From contig NC_051095.1 in the NCBI RefSeq assembly GCF_901709675.1, positions 10,305,956 through 10,369,955 of the forward strand: a stretch of 64,000 nt of DNA, given 5' to 3'. Positions 10,813 to 22,600 of this stretch are shown here, in pieces. Positions within the stretch are counted from its first letter, which is position 1. The number at the start of each line of letters is the position of its first letter. The notes under the pieces are model-generated. The model was given only the letters and a program-made list of their open reading frames with translations. It ran no database searches and was not told where the DNA came from. Both the position numbers and the translations under genes were made by a program. Origin of the DNA: Syngnathus acus. Lineage: Eukaryota; Chordata; Actinopteri; Syngnathiformes; Syngnathidae.

Positions 10813-12168
10813 CCTGGATGACCAAGCTTCTAACCTTATCTCTACGGGAGAGCTCGGACACCCTGCGGAGGAAACTCATTTCCACAGCTTGTATCCAGAA
10901 TCTTGTTCTTTCGCTCACGACCTATAGCTCGTGACCATAGGAGAGGGTAGGAGCGTAGATTGACTGGTAAATTGAGAGCTTTGCCTTTTAGCTCAGCTCT
11001 CTTCACCGCGACGAACTGGTACAGAGTCCGCATTACTGCCGACGCTGCTTTGATCCGCCTGTCGATCTCGCGCTCCATCCGGCCCTCACTCATGAACAAG
11101 AATCCAAAATACTTCAACTCCTCCACTTTGGGCAGGATCTCGTCCCCGATCCGGAGAGGGCATTCCACCCTTTTCCGACCGAGGACCATGGACTCTAATT
11201 TGGAGGTGCTGACCCTCATCCTGACCGCTTCAAACTTGGCTGCGAACCGCTCCAGTGAGAGCTGGAGATGACGCCTTGAAGAAGCCAACAGCACCACATC
11301 GTCTGCAAAAAGCAGAGAAGCAATGCTGAGGTCCCCAAACCGGACACCCTCAACGCCTCAGCTGCGCCTAGAAATTCTGTCCATAAAAGTTATGAACAGA
11401 ATCGGTGACAAAGGGCAGCCTTGGCGGAGTCCAACCCTTACTGGGAATGAATCCGACTTACTGCCGGAAATGCGGACCAAACTCTGGCATCGGTGATACA
11501 GGGACCAGACCGCCTTTATCAGTTGGCTCGGCACCCCGTACTCCCGAAGCACCCTCCAAAGAACTTCCTGAGGAACACGGTCGAACGCCTTCTCCAAGTC
11601 CACGAAACACATGTGGACTGGTTAAGCGAACTCCCATGCCCCCTCGAGGATCCTGCCAAGGGTGTAGAGCTGGTCCACTGTTCCACAGCCAGAACGAAAG
11701 CCACATTGCTCCTCCTGAATCTGAAGTTCAACCTACCGACGGACTCTCCTCTCCAGCACCCCTGAATAGACCTTACCAGAGAGGCTGAGGAGTGTGATTC
11801 CCCTGTAATTGGAACACACCCTCCGGTCCTCCTTCTTAAAGAGGGGAACCACCACCCCAGTCTTCCAATTCAGAGACACCGTCCCCGATTTCCACGCAAT
11901 GTTGCAGAGGCGTGTCAACCATGACAGCCCCACAACATCCAGAGCCTTTAAAAACTCTGGGCGGATCTCATCCACCCCTGGGGCCTTGCCCCTGAGGAGT
12001 TTTTAAACTACCTCAGTGACTTTGACCCCAGAGATTGGAGAGTCTGCCTCAAAGTCTCCAAGCCCTGCTTCCACAATGGATGGCGTGTCGGTGGAATTGA
12101 AGAGGTCTTCAAAGTATTCTCCCCACCGACTCACGACGTCCCGAGTCGAGGTCAGCAGCACGCCATCT
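10813..12168 (-). pseudogene. Rex3 reverse transcriptase segment, tandem unit 1 (5'-most)
   Basis: Recognisable RT blocks in order on the minus strand are NYRGITLLSLSGKVYSGVL (about 11.8 kb), VDLEKAFDRVPQEVLW, GLRQGCPLSPILF, FADD-type motif remains, then the C-terminal thumb-like part. The frame has a stop after the ERRVRR motif (about 11733), a second in-frame TAA at about 11620, and a frameshift near 11000. The 12149-12168 boundary is where the single-copy endonuclease linker joins the tandem units. Confidence 0.85.
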
Positions 12169-12239
12169 CCACTGTAAACAGTGTTGACGGCGCACTGCTT
12201 CCCCTTCCTGAGACGCCGGATGGTGGACCAGAATTTTCT

Positions 12240-13190
12240 CTAAGCCATCCGAAAGTTGTTCGCCATGGCCTGGCCAAACGCCCGGGTTTTTGCCTCAGCA
12301 ACAGCCGAAGCTGCATTCTGCTTCGCCATCCGGTACCTGTCGGCATCCACCAGAGTCCTGCAGGCCAAAATGGCCCGATAGGACTCCTTCTTCAGCTTGA
12401 CAGGGGATTCTGCCAGACGTTCCCTGCAGACCATCACAGCACATTTGGGCCTGCCAGGTCGGACCGGCATCTTCACCCACCATCGGAGCAAACCCACCCC
12501 TAGGTGGTGATAAGTTGACAGCTCCGCCCCTCTCTTCACCCAAATATCCAAAACATGCAGCCGCAAATCCGATGAAACGACTACAAAGTCGATCATCGAT
12601 CTGCGGCCTAGGGTGTCCTGGTGCCAAGTGCACACACGGACACCCTTGTGTTTGAACATGGTGTTCATAATTGACAATCCGTGTCGAGCACAGAAATCCA
12701 ATAATAGAACACCACTTAGGTTCAGATTGGGGAGGCCGTTCCTCTCAATCACGCCCTTCCAGGTCATTCCCCACGTGAGCATTGAAGTCACCCAGTAGAA
12801 TGATGGAGTCCCCAGAAGGAGCACTCTCCAACACTTCTTCCAAGGAATTCAAAAAAGGGTAGGTACTCTGAGCTGCAGTTTGGTGCATAGACACAAACAC
12901 CAGTCAGAACCTGTCCCCCCACCCGAAGGCAGAGGGAGGCTACCCTCTCGTTCACCGGGGTGAACCCCAATGTGCAGGCGTTCAACTGGGGGGGCAATAA
13001 GTCTACCCACCCCCGCTCGACGCCTCTCACCATGGGCAACTCCAGAGTGAAAGAGAGTCCAGCCCCTCTCGAGAGGGCTTGTACCGGATCCCAAACTGTG
13101 CGTGGAGGCAAGTCCGACTATGCGTAGTCGGAACTTTTTTCCTCGCAGACCAGCTCGGTCTCCTTTCCAGCCAGAGAGGTGACATTCCAT
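12240..13190 (-). pseudogene. Rex3 APE endonuclease domain, broken
   Basis: Reading from 13190 downward gives pieces of an apurinic/apyrimidinic-type endonuclease in several frames. The clearest piece is a 194-codon frame at 12824-12240, with the [13 protein letters not shown] region, a [14 protein letters not shown] core and a later histidine motif (STYHHL). The region upstream (13190-12788) reads in two other frames, so there are at least two frameshifts. This domain occurs once, in contrast to the triplicated RT segment. In an active element it would nick target DNA to prime reverse transcription. Confidence 0.8.
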
Positions 13191-13626
13191 GTTCCAAGAG
13201 CCAGCTTCTGCAGCCGGGGATCAGACCTACAAGGACCCTGCCTTAGGCCGCTGCCCAGCTAACATTGCACCAGACCCCTTTGGCACCTCCCACAGGTGGT
13301 GAGCCCATGGGAAGGGGGACCCACGTTTCCTTTTCGGGATGTGCCCGGCCGGGCCCCATGGACGAAGGCCCGGCCACCAGACGCTCGCCTTCGAGCCCCA
13401 CCTCCAGGCCTGGCTCCACAGGGGGGGGGCTCGGTGACCCGCGAGGGAAATCTGAGTCTATATATTTTTCATCATATGGGGTTTTTTGAGCCATGCTTTG
13501 TCTACTCCGTCACCTAGGACCCTTTTGCCATGCGTGACCCTACCAGGGGCATGAAGCCCCCGACAACATGGCTCCTCAGATCATTGGGACACAAACCCCT
13601 CCACCACGGTAAGGTGACGAATCATG

Positions 13627-16600
13627 GAGGTCCCAACGTTGTCCAGGCCCAACTAAGGCAGTCCCGGCGTCGTCCAGGCGCACCCAATACGATCCCGGCG
13701 TCGTCCAGGCACATTCGTGGTGCATTCATGGCGCATTCAAGGCGCATCCAGGGCGCATCCAAGGTGGGCCAGGTGCCGTCCAGGCGCATCCGAGGTGCAT
13801 CCAAGGCGGTCCTGGCGTCATCCAGGCGCCCATAGTGGTCCCAGCGTTGTCCAGCAGCATCCAAGGCGGTCCCGACGTCGTCCAGGGGCATCCAAGGCAG
13901 TCCCCACGCATCCAATGCGGTCCCAATGTCGTCCAGGCACATCCATGTCGCAACATCGTCCAGGCGCAACTAAGGGAGTCGCGGCGGCGTCCAGGCGCAG
14001 CCAAGGCGGTCCCAGCATCATCCAGGCGTATCCAAAGCGCATCCAAGGTGGTCCCGCGATAGTCCAGGCGCATTCAAGGCGCATCCAGGGCGCATCCAAG
14101 GCGCATTCAAGGCGCATCCAAGGCTGTCCCGGCATCAATCAGGCGCCCAAGGCCGTCTCGGCGTCGTCCAGGCACATACAAGGCGGTTCTGGCGTCGTCC
14201 AAGCGCAAATAAGGCGGTCCAATCGTCGTCCAGGCGCATCCACGGCAATCCCTGTGCATCCACGGCGGTCCCAGCGCCATCCACGCGCACCCAAGGCGGT
14301 CCTGGCGCCGTCCAGACGCATCCAAGGTAGTACAGCGCGGTCCAGGCACATCTAAGGCAGTCCCAGTGTAGCTCAAGCACATTCAAGACACATCCAAGGC
14401 AGTCCCAGCATCGTCCAGGCGCACCCAAGGCGGTCCCGGCGTCTTCCCGGTGCATCCAGGGCGCATCCAAGGCAATCCCGGCGTCGTCCAGGCACATCCA
14501 AATTCTCCCAGCGTCGTCAAGGCGCATGCAAGGCACATTCAAGGCGCGTCCAAGGCGGTCCCAGCGTCGTCCAGGCGCGTCCAGGCGCATCCAAGACGCA
14601 TCCAAGGCGCATCCAAGGAGGTCCCGGTGCATCCAAGGCGGTCCCAGCGCCGTCTACACGCACCCAAGGCGGTCCTGGCGCCATCCAGGCGCATCCAAGG
14701 TGGTTCAGCGTGGTCCAGGCGCATCCAGGGCAGTCCCGACGTCGTCCTTTGTGCATCCAAGGCGCATCCAAGGCACATCCAAGGCGCATTGAAGGCCGTC
14801 CCAGCATCGTCCAGGCGCATCCAAGGAGGTCCAGACGTCGTCCGGGCACACCCAAGGCGGTCCCGGCGTCATCCAGCACGCATACAAGGTGCATACAAGG
14901 CGCATCCAAGGTGATCCCGCGTCGTCTAGGCGCATCCAAGGCAAATCCAAGGCGGTCCCAGCAACGTCCAGGCGCATCCAAGGCGCATTCAAGGCGCATT
15001 CAAGGCGCATCAAAGTTGGTCACGGCATCGTCCAGGCGCATCCGAGGCGCATCCAAGGTGCATCCAAGGTGCATCCAAAGCGGTCCCGGCATTATCTAGA
15101 ACACAAGGAGGTCCCAGCCCCATCCAGGCGTATCAAAGGCGGTACGGCGTTCTCCAAGCGCATCCAAGGCGCATTGAAGGCGGTCCCTGCGTTGTCCAGG
15201 TGCATCCAAGGCAATCCCAGCATCGTCCAGGTTCCCAATGTGGTCCCGACCTCATCCCGGGGCATCCAAGGCAGTCCTGATGTCCAGGCACATCCAAGGC
15301 GATCCCAGTGCATCCAAGACAGTCCTGGCGTCGTCCAAGCACATTCAAGCCAGTATGGCGTCATCCAGGCGCATCTAAGGCGCATCAAAGGCCCATCATA
15401 GGCGCATCCAAGGCGGTCTCGGCGTCGTCCATGCGCCCAATGCGGTCCCGGCGTCGTCCAGGCGCATCTAAGGCGCATCCAAGGCGCATCCAAGGCAATC
15501 CCAGCGTCGTTCAGGCGCATCCAAGGCGGTCCCAGCGTCGTCCGGGAGCATCCAACGCGCATCCTTCGCGCATACATGACTCATCTGAGGCGTTCCCGGC
15601 GTCATCCAGGGGCATCCAAGACACATCTAAGGCGCATCCAAGGCAGTCCCGGCGCACACAAGGCAGTCCTGACATCGTTCAGGCACATCCGAGGCAGTCG
15701 CGGCATCGTCCAGGCACATCCAAGGCCGTCCCTGGTGTCATCCAGGTGCATCCAAGGCGCATCCAAGACTGTCCCTGTATCGTCCAGGCGCCCAAGGCAG
15801 TCTCATTGACGTCCGGGCGCATCCAAGGCACATCCAAGACATAAAAAACGCATCCAAGGCGGTCCCCGCATCGTCCAGGCGCAACCAAGGCGCATCCAAG
15901 GCGGTGCTAGCGTCGTCCTGGCAAATCTAAGTCGCATCCTAGGGGCATCCAAGGCTGTCCTGGCAGCATCCAGGTGCATCCGGGGCGCATCCGAGGCGCA
16001 TCCGAGGCAGTCCGGGCGTCCTTCAGGCGCCCAAGGCGGTCCAGGCGTCATACAGAGACATTCAAGGTGCATTCAAGGCGCATCTAAGGCGGTCCTGGCG
16101 TCGTCCAGGCGTATCCAAGGCGGTCCCGGCGTCATTTAGGCGCATCCAAGGTGGTGCCAGCATCGTCCAGGTGCATCCAAGGCGCATGCAAGTCGCATGC
16201 AAGGCGCATCCAAGGCGGTCCTGGCATCGTACAGGGGCATCCAAGGCACATTCAAAATGCATCCAAGGCGCATCCATGGCAGTCCCGTCATTCGTTCAGG
16301 CGCTCAAGGCAGTCCCTTTGTCGTCCAGGCGTTTGTAAGGCAGTCCTGACGTTGTTCAGGCGCATCCAAGGCGAACGCGGCCCATCCAAGGCGGTCCCGA
16401 CGTCGTCCAGGCACATACAAGGCCGTCCCGGGGGCGTCCAGGCGCAACCAAGGCCGTCCCCGCGTCGTCCATGCACGTACAAGGAGGTCTCAGCAACGTC
16501 CAGGCCCATCCAAGGAGCATCCAAGGTGCTTCTGAGGCGGTCCCGGCATTGTGCAGGCGCCTAAGGCAGTCCCGGCTTCGCCCAGGCGCATCCAAGGCGC

Positions 16601-19600
16601 ATCCAAGGCGCATCCAAGGCGGTCCAGGTAACTTCCAGGCCCATCCAAGGCGGTCCTGGCATTATCCATGCGCACCCAAAGCGGTCCAGGCGTCGTCCAG
16701 GCGCATCCAAGGCAGTCGTGGTGTTGTCCAGGCGCATCCAAAGCGGTCTCAGCATCGTCTTGGCGCATCCAAGGCGCATCCAAGGCGCATCCAAGGCGCA
16801 TCCAAGGCGCATCCAAGGCGGTCCCGGCATCGTCCAGGCCCATCCAAGGCGGTCCTGGCATTATCCATGCGCACCCAAAGCGGTCCAGGCGTCGTCCAGG
16901 CGCATCCAAGGCAGTCGTGGTGTTGTCCAGGCGCATCCAAAGCGGTCTCAGCATCGTCTTGGCGCATCCAAGGCGCATCCAAGGCGCATCCAAGGCGGTC
17001 CCGGCATCGTCCAGGCCCATCCAAGGCGGTCCTGGCATTATCCATGCGCACCCAAAGCGGTCCAGGCGTCGTCCAGGCGCATCCGAGGCACATCCAAGGC
17101 AAATCCAAGGTGTTCTCGGCATCGTGCAGGTGCATCCGAGGCGGTCCCAACATCGTCCAGGCGCAACCAAGGCACTCCCGCGTAGTCCAGGCACATCCAA
17201 GGCGGTACCAGTGTCGTCCGGGCGCATTTAAGGCAGTCGCGGCTCATCCAAGACGGTCCCGGCATCGTCCAGGCGCATTCAAGGCAGTCCCAGCATCGTC
17301 CAGGCGCAACCAAGGCGGTCCCCGCATCGTCCAGGTGCACCCAAAGCGGTCCCAGTGTCGTCCAGGCGCATCCAAGGTGGTTCAGCGTGGTCCAGGCGCA
17401 TCCAAGGCAGTCCTGACGCCGTCCAGGCGCATCCTAAGCGCATCCGAGACACATCCAGGGCGCATCTAGGGCGCATCCAAGGCGGTCCAGTCGTCTTCCA
17501 GGCTCCCATGGCAGTCTAGGCGTCGTCCATGCGCATCCAAGGTGCATCCAAGGTGCATCCAAGGTGCATCCAAGGTGCATCCAAGGTGTATCCAAGGCGC
17601 ATCCAAGGCGCATCCAAGGCGCATCCAAGGCAGTCCCATCATCGTCCAGGCGCCCAAAGCGATCCCGGCGTCGTTCAGGCACATCCAAGGCGTCGTTCAG
17701 GCGCATCCAAGGCGTCGTTCAGGCGCATCCAAGGCGTCGTTCAGGCGCATCCAAGGCGTCGTCCAGGCGCATCCAAGGCGCATCCAAGGCGCATCCAAGG
17801 CGCATCCAAGGCGCATCCAAGGCGCATCCAAGGCGCATCCAAGGCGCATCCAAGGCGCATCCAAGGCGCATCCAAGGCGCATCCAAGGCGCATCCAAGGC
17901 GGTCCCGGCGTCAGCAAGGCGCATCCAAAACGAATCCAATGCGCATCCAAGGAGGTCTCGGCATCATCCAGGCACACATTCAAGGCGCATGCAAGAAGAA
18001 TCCAAGGCGCATCCAAGGTGCATACAAGGCGCATTCAAGGCATTCCCGGCATCGTCCAGGCGGTCAAGGCAGTCCCAGCATCGGCCAGGCGCATCCAAGA
18101 TGGTCCCGGTGTCGTCCAGGCGCATCCAAGGCGCATTGAAGGCGGTCCTGGCGTCGTCCAGGTAAATCCAAAGCACATCCAAGGTAGTCTCCTGCGTCGT
18201 CCTGGCGCGTCCATGGCGGTCGCGGCGCATCCATGGGAGTCCAGGTGTCGTCCAAACGCATCCAATGCGGTCCCGGCGTCGTCCAGGCGCATTCAAGGCG
18301 CATCAAAAGCGCATCCAAGGCTTATCAAAAGCGCATCCAAGACGGTCCCGGCATCGTCCAGGCAACCAAGGCGGTCCCGGCATTGTCCAGGCAACCAAGG
18401 CGGTCCCAGCGTTGTCCAGGCGCATCCAAGGCGGTCCCGGCGTCGTCCAGGCGCATCCAAGGCGCATCCTAAGCGGTCCAAGCGTGGTCCAGGCGCATCC
18501 AAGGTGCATTCAAGGTGCCTCCAAGGCGCATTCAAGGCAGTCCCGGCGTCGTCCAGGCGCCTAAGGCAGACCCGGCGTCGTCCAGGCGCATCCAAGGCGC
18601 ATCCAAAGCACATCCAAGGCAGTCCCCCTATCGTCCAGGCGCCCGAGGCGATCCCGGCATCGTTCAGTTACATCCAAGCCGGTCCCGGCGTCGTGCAAGA
18701 GCATTTAAGGTGCATCCAAGGTGGTCCCGGTGTCATCCAGGCACATCCAAGACAAATCCAAGGCACATCCAAAGAGGTCCTGGCATCTTCCAGGCACATC
18801 CAAGGCGCATCCAAGACGGTCCCTGGCACCGTCCAGAAGCCTAAGGCAGTCCCAGCTTCGGCCAGGCGCATCCAAGACGGTCCCGGTGTCATACAGGCAC
18901 ATCCAAGGCGCGTTGAAGGCGCGTTGAAGGCGGTCCCGGCGTCGTCCAGGTGCATCCAAGGCGCATCAAATGCAGTCCCCGGCGTCGTCCCAGCGCATTG
19001 TAAGCATTCCTGACATCGTCCTGGCGCGTCCATGGCGGTCCCGGCGCATCCATGGGAGTCCAGGTGTCGTCCAAACGCATCCAATGCGGTCCCGGCGTCG
19101 TCCAGGCGCATTCAAGGCGCATCAAAGGCTTATCCAAGGCTTATCAAAAGCGCATCCAAGGCACATCCAAGACGGTCCCGGCATCGTCCAGGCAACCAAG
19201 GCGGTCCCGGCATTGTCCAGGTGAATCTAAGGTGGTCCCGGTGTCGTCCAGGCCCATTCAAGGCGCATCCAAAGCGCATCCAAAGCGATCCAAGGTGGTC
19301 CCGGCATCGTCCAGGCGCATCCAAGGCGCATCCAAGGCGCATCCAAGACGGTCCAAGCATCGTCCAGGCGCGCTGGGAAGTCCCTGAATCATCCAGGCGC
19401 ACCCAAGGCGGTCCCGGCGTCGTCCAAGCGCATCCAAGGAAGTTCCATCATCTTACAGGCGCATCCAAGGTAGTCCCAGTGTCATCCAGGCGCATCCAAG
19501 GCACATCCAAGGTGCATCCAAGGAACATCCAAAGCGGTCCCGGCGTCGTCCAGGCGCCCAAAGCAGTCTCGGTGTTGTCCAGGTGCAACCGAGGCGCATC

Positions 19601-22600
19601 CAAGGAAGTGCCAGCATCGTCTAGGCACCCAAGGCAATCTCGACATAGTCCAGTTACATCCAAGTGTCCCAGCATCATCCAGGAGCATCCAAGGCACTTC
19701 CAAGGCGGTCTTGGCGTCGTCCAGGCGCATCCAACGCGAATCCAAGGCGGATCCAAGGCATCGTCCAAGTGCATCCAAGGAGCATCTAAAGCAGTCCCCG
19801 GCGTCGTCCAGGCGCCCTAGAAGGTCCCAGCATTTTCCATGCGCACCCAAGGCAGTCCTGACGTTGCTCAGATGCATCCATGGTGGTCACTGCGCATCCA
19901 TGGCAGTCCTGGCGTCGTCCAAACACATCCAAGGCGGTCCGGCCGTCATCCAGGCGCATCTAGGGGACATCAAAGAGAATCCTGGCGACATCCAGGCGCA
20001 TCCAAACCGAATCCAAGGCGCATCCAAGGTGGTCCCGGCGTCGTCCAGGTTTCATCCAGGCGCATCCAAGGCAGTCCCGGCGTCATCCAGGCACATCAAA
20101 AGCGGTTACGGCTTCGTCCAGCCGCATCCAAGGCGGTCCGGGCTTCGTCCAGGCGCATAAAAGGCAGAACTGGCGCATCCAGGGCACATCCAAGGCGCAT
20201 CCAAAGCACATCCAAGGCGGTCCCGGCGTAGTCCAGGCACCCAAGGCGGTCTGGGTGTCGTCCAGGTGCATCCAAGGCGGTCTCAATGTGGTCCAGGCGC
20301 AACCAAGGCGCAACCAAGGCGCATCCAAGACGGTCACGGCGCAGCTAAGGCGGTCCCGGTGTCATCTAGCAAATCTAAGGCAATTCCGGCATCTTCCAGA
20401 AGCTACTAAGGCGGTGCGGGCGTGGTCCCGGCGTGGTCCCGGCGTGGTCCAGGCGCATCCAAGGCGGTCCCAGCGCATCCAAGAAAGTCCCAGCGCCATC
20501 CACGCGCACCCAAGGCGGTCGTGGTGTTGTGCAGGCACAATCAAGATGGTTTAGCGGTACAGGCGCATCCAAGGTAATCTTGCCGTCGTCCAAGCGCATC
20601 CAAGTCGCATCCAAGGCGCATCCAAGGCGCATCCAAGGCGCATCCAAGGCGGTTCCGGCGTCGTCCAAGCGCATCCAAAGCGGTCTCGGCGTCAACCAGG
20701 CACATCCAAAGCAGTCCCGGCTTCGTCCAGGCACATAGAAGGCGGTCAGGGCGTCGTCCCGGCGCATCCAAGGCGCATCCAAGTCAGTCCAGGCGTCGTC
20801 CAGGCGCATACAAGGTGGTTCCGGCGTCGTCTGGGCGTATCCAACGCGCATCCAAGGCGCATCCAAGGCGCATCCAAGGCGGTCCAGGCGTCGTCCAGGC
20901 GCATCCAAGTTGGTTCCAGCGTCGTCCAGGCGCAACCAACGCGCATCCAATGCGCACCCAACGTGCATCCAAGGCTGTCCCGGCGTCGTCCAGGCGCACC
21001 CGAGGCGCATCCAAGGCAGTCTTGGCGTCCTCCAGGCGCCCAAGGCAGTCCAGGCGCCATTCAGGCGCATTCAAGGCGGTCCTTGCGTCGTCCAGGCGCA
21101 TCCTAGGCGGTCCCGGCTCATCCAAGGCAATCCTGGCGTCACCCAAGCGCATCCAAGGCGGTCCTGTCGTCGTCCAGGCGCATCCAAGGCGGTCCAGCGT
21201 CGTCCAGGCGCATCCAAGGTTGTCCCGGCTTCATCCAGGCGCATCCAAGGCGGTCGCGGCATCATCCAGGGGCATCCAAGGCGGTCCCAGCGTCGTCCAG
21301 GCGCATCCAAGGCGGTCGCGGCATCGTCCAGGTGCATCCAAAGCGGTCCCGGCGTCGCACAGGCGCATACAAGGCCCATCCTAAGCATATCTGAGGCGCT
21401 TTCAAGGCGGTCCCGGCGTCGTCCAGGCACATCCAAGGCGGTCCTGGTGTCTTCCAGGCGCATCCAAGGCACATCTAAGGCAGTCCCGGTGGCGTCCAGG
21501 TTTCATCCAGTCGCATCCAAGGCGATCCGGGCTTCATCCAGGCACATCAAAGGCAGTTCCGGCTTCGTCCAGCTGCATCCAAAGCGGTCCTGGCTTCGTC
21601 CAGGCGCATAAAAGGCAGAACTGGCGTCGTCCAGGCGCGTCCAAGGCGCATCCAAGGGGCATCCAAGGCGATCCCAGCGTGTTCCAGGTGCATCCAAGGC
21701 GGTCCCACTATTGTCCAGGCAAATCCAAGGCGCATTGAAGGCGGTCCCGCCGTCGTCCAGGTGCATCCAAGGCGCATCCTAAGCATATCTGAGGCGGTCC
21801 CGCCGTCGTCCAGGCGCAACCAAGATGGTCCTGACGACGTCCAGGCACATCCAAGGCGGTCCTGGCGCATCCAAGGTAATCCTGGCGTCATCCAAGCGCA
21901 TCCAAGGCGGTCCCGTTGTCGTCCAGGTGCATCCAAGGCGGTCCCGGCATCGTCCAGGCGCATCCAAGGTGGTCCCGGCTTTGTCCAGGCACATCCAAGG
22001 CTGTTGCGGCATCGTCCAGGTGCATCCAGAGCAGTCCCGGCGTCGCCCAGGCCCATCCAAGGCGCATTCAAGGCTGTCCCAGCGTTGTCCAGGGCGGCTC
22101 CGGCATCATCCAGGCACATCCAAGGCGGTCCCAGCTTCCAGGCGCATCCAGGGCGGTCCAGGCTTCGTCCAGGAGCATTCAAGTCGGTCTTGGCGTCGTC
22201 CAGGCACATCCAAGGAGGTCCTGGCGTCGTCCAGGCGCATCCAAGGCGGTCCCAGCGTCATCCAGGTTTCGTCCAGGCGCATCCAAGGCGGTCCCGGCTT
22301 CATCCAGGCACATCAAAGGCGGTCCCAGCGTCGCACAGGCGCATCCAAGGCATATCCAAGGCATATCCAAGGCGCATTCAAGGCGGTCCCGGCGTCCTCC
22401 AGGGCAGCTCCAGCATCATCCAGGCACATCCGAGGCGGTCCCAGAATCCAGGCTTATCCAGGGCGGTCCAGGCTTCGTCCAGGCGCATTCAAGTTGGTCC
22501 CGGCGTCTTCCAGGCACATCCAAGGCGGTCCTGGCGTCATCCAGGCGCATCCAAGGCGCATCCAAAGCAGTCCCGGCGTCGTCCAGGTTTCATCCAGCCG

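Larger units (their letters stand above)
7796..13626 (-). mobile_element. Rex3 (RTE-clade) LINE retrotransposon, inactive, with triplicated RT segment
   Basis: On the minus strand the order is a 5' region (13.6-13.2 kb), an APE-type endonuclease (about 13.19-12.24 kb), then a reverse-transcriptase region, and a 3' end at about 7.8 kb with a GAAGATG-type tail. The sequence holds CGGTGACAAAGGGCAGCC and CCACCACCCCAGTCTGCCA. These match, from memory, the primer sites long used to amplify Rex3 in fish. The RT-to-C-terminal segment occurs three times in tandem at 8086-9443, 9444-10812 and 10813-12168 (about 1.36 kb each). Without the two extra units the element would be about 3.1 kb. Both flanks are 31-bp minisatellite with GGTCCCA at each edge (7786-7792 and 13629-13635), so it inserted into the array. 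Stops and frameshifts in every copy make it non-autonomous. Confidence 0.93.
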
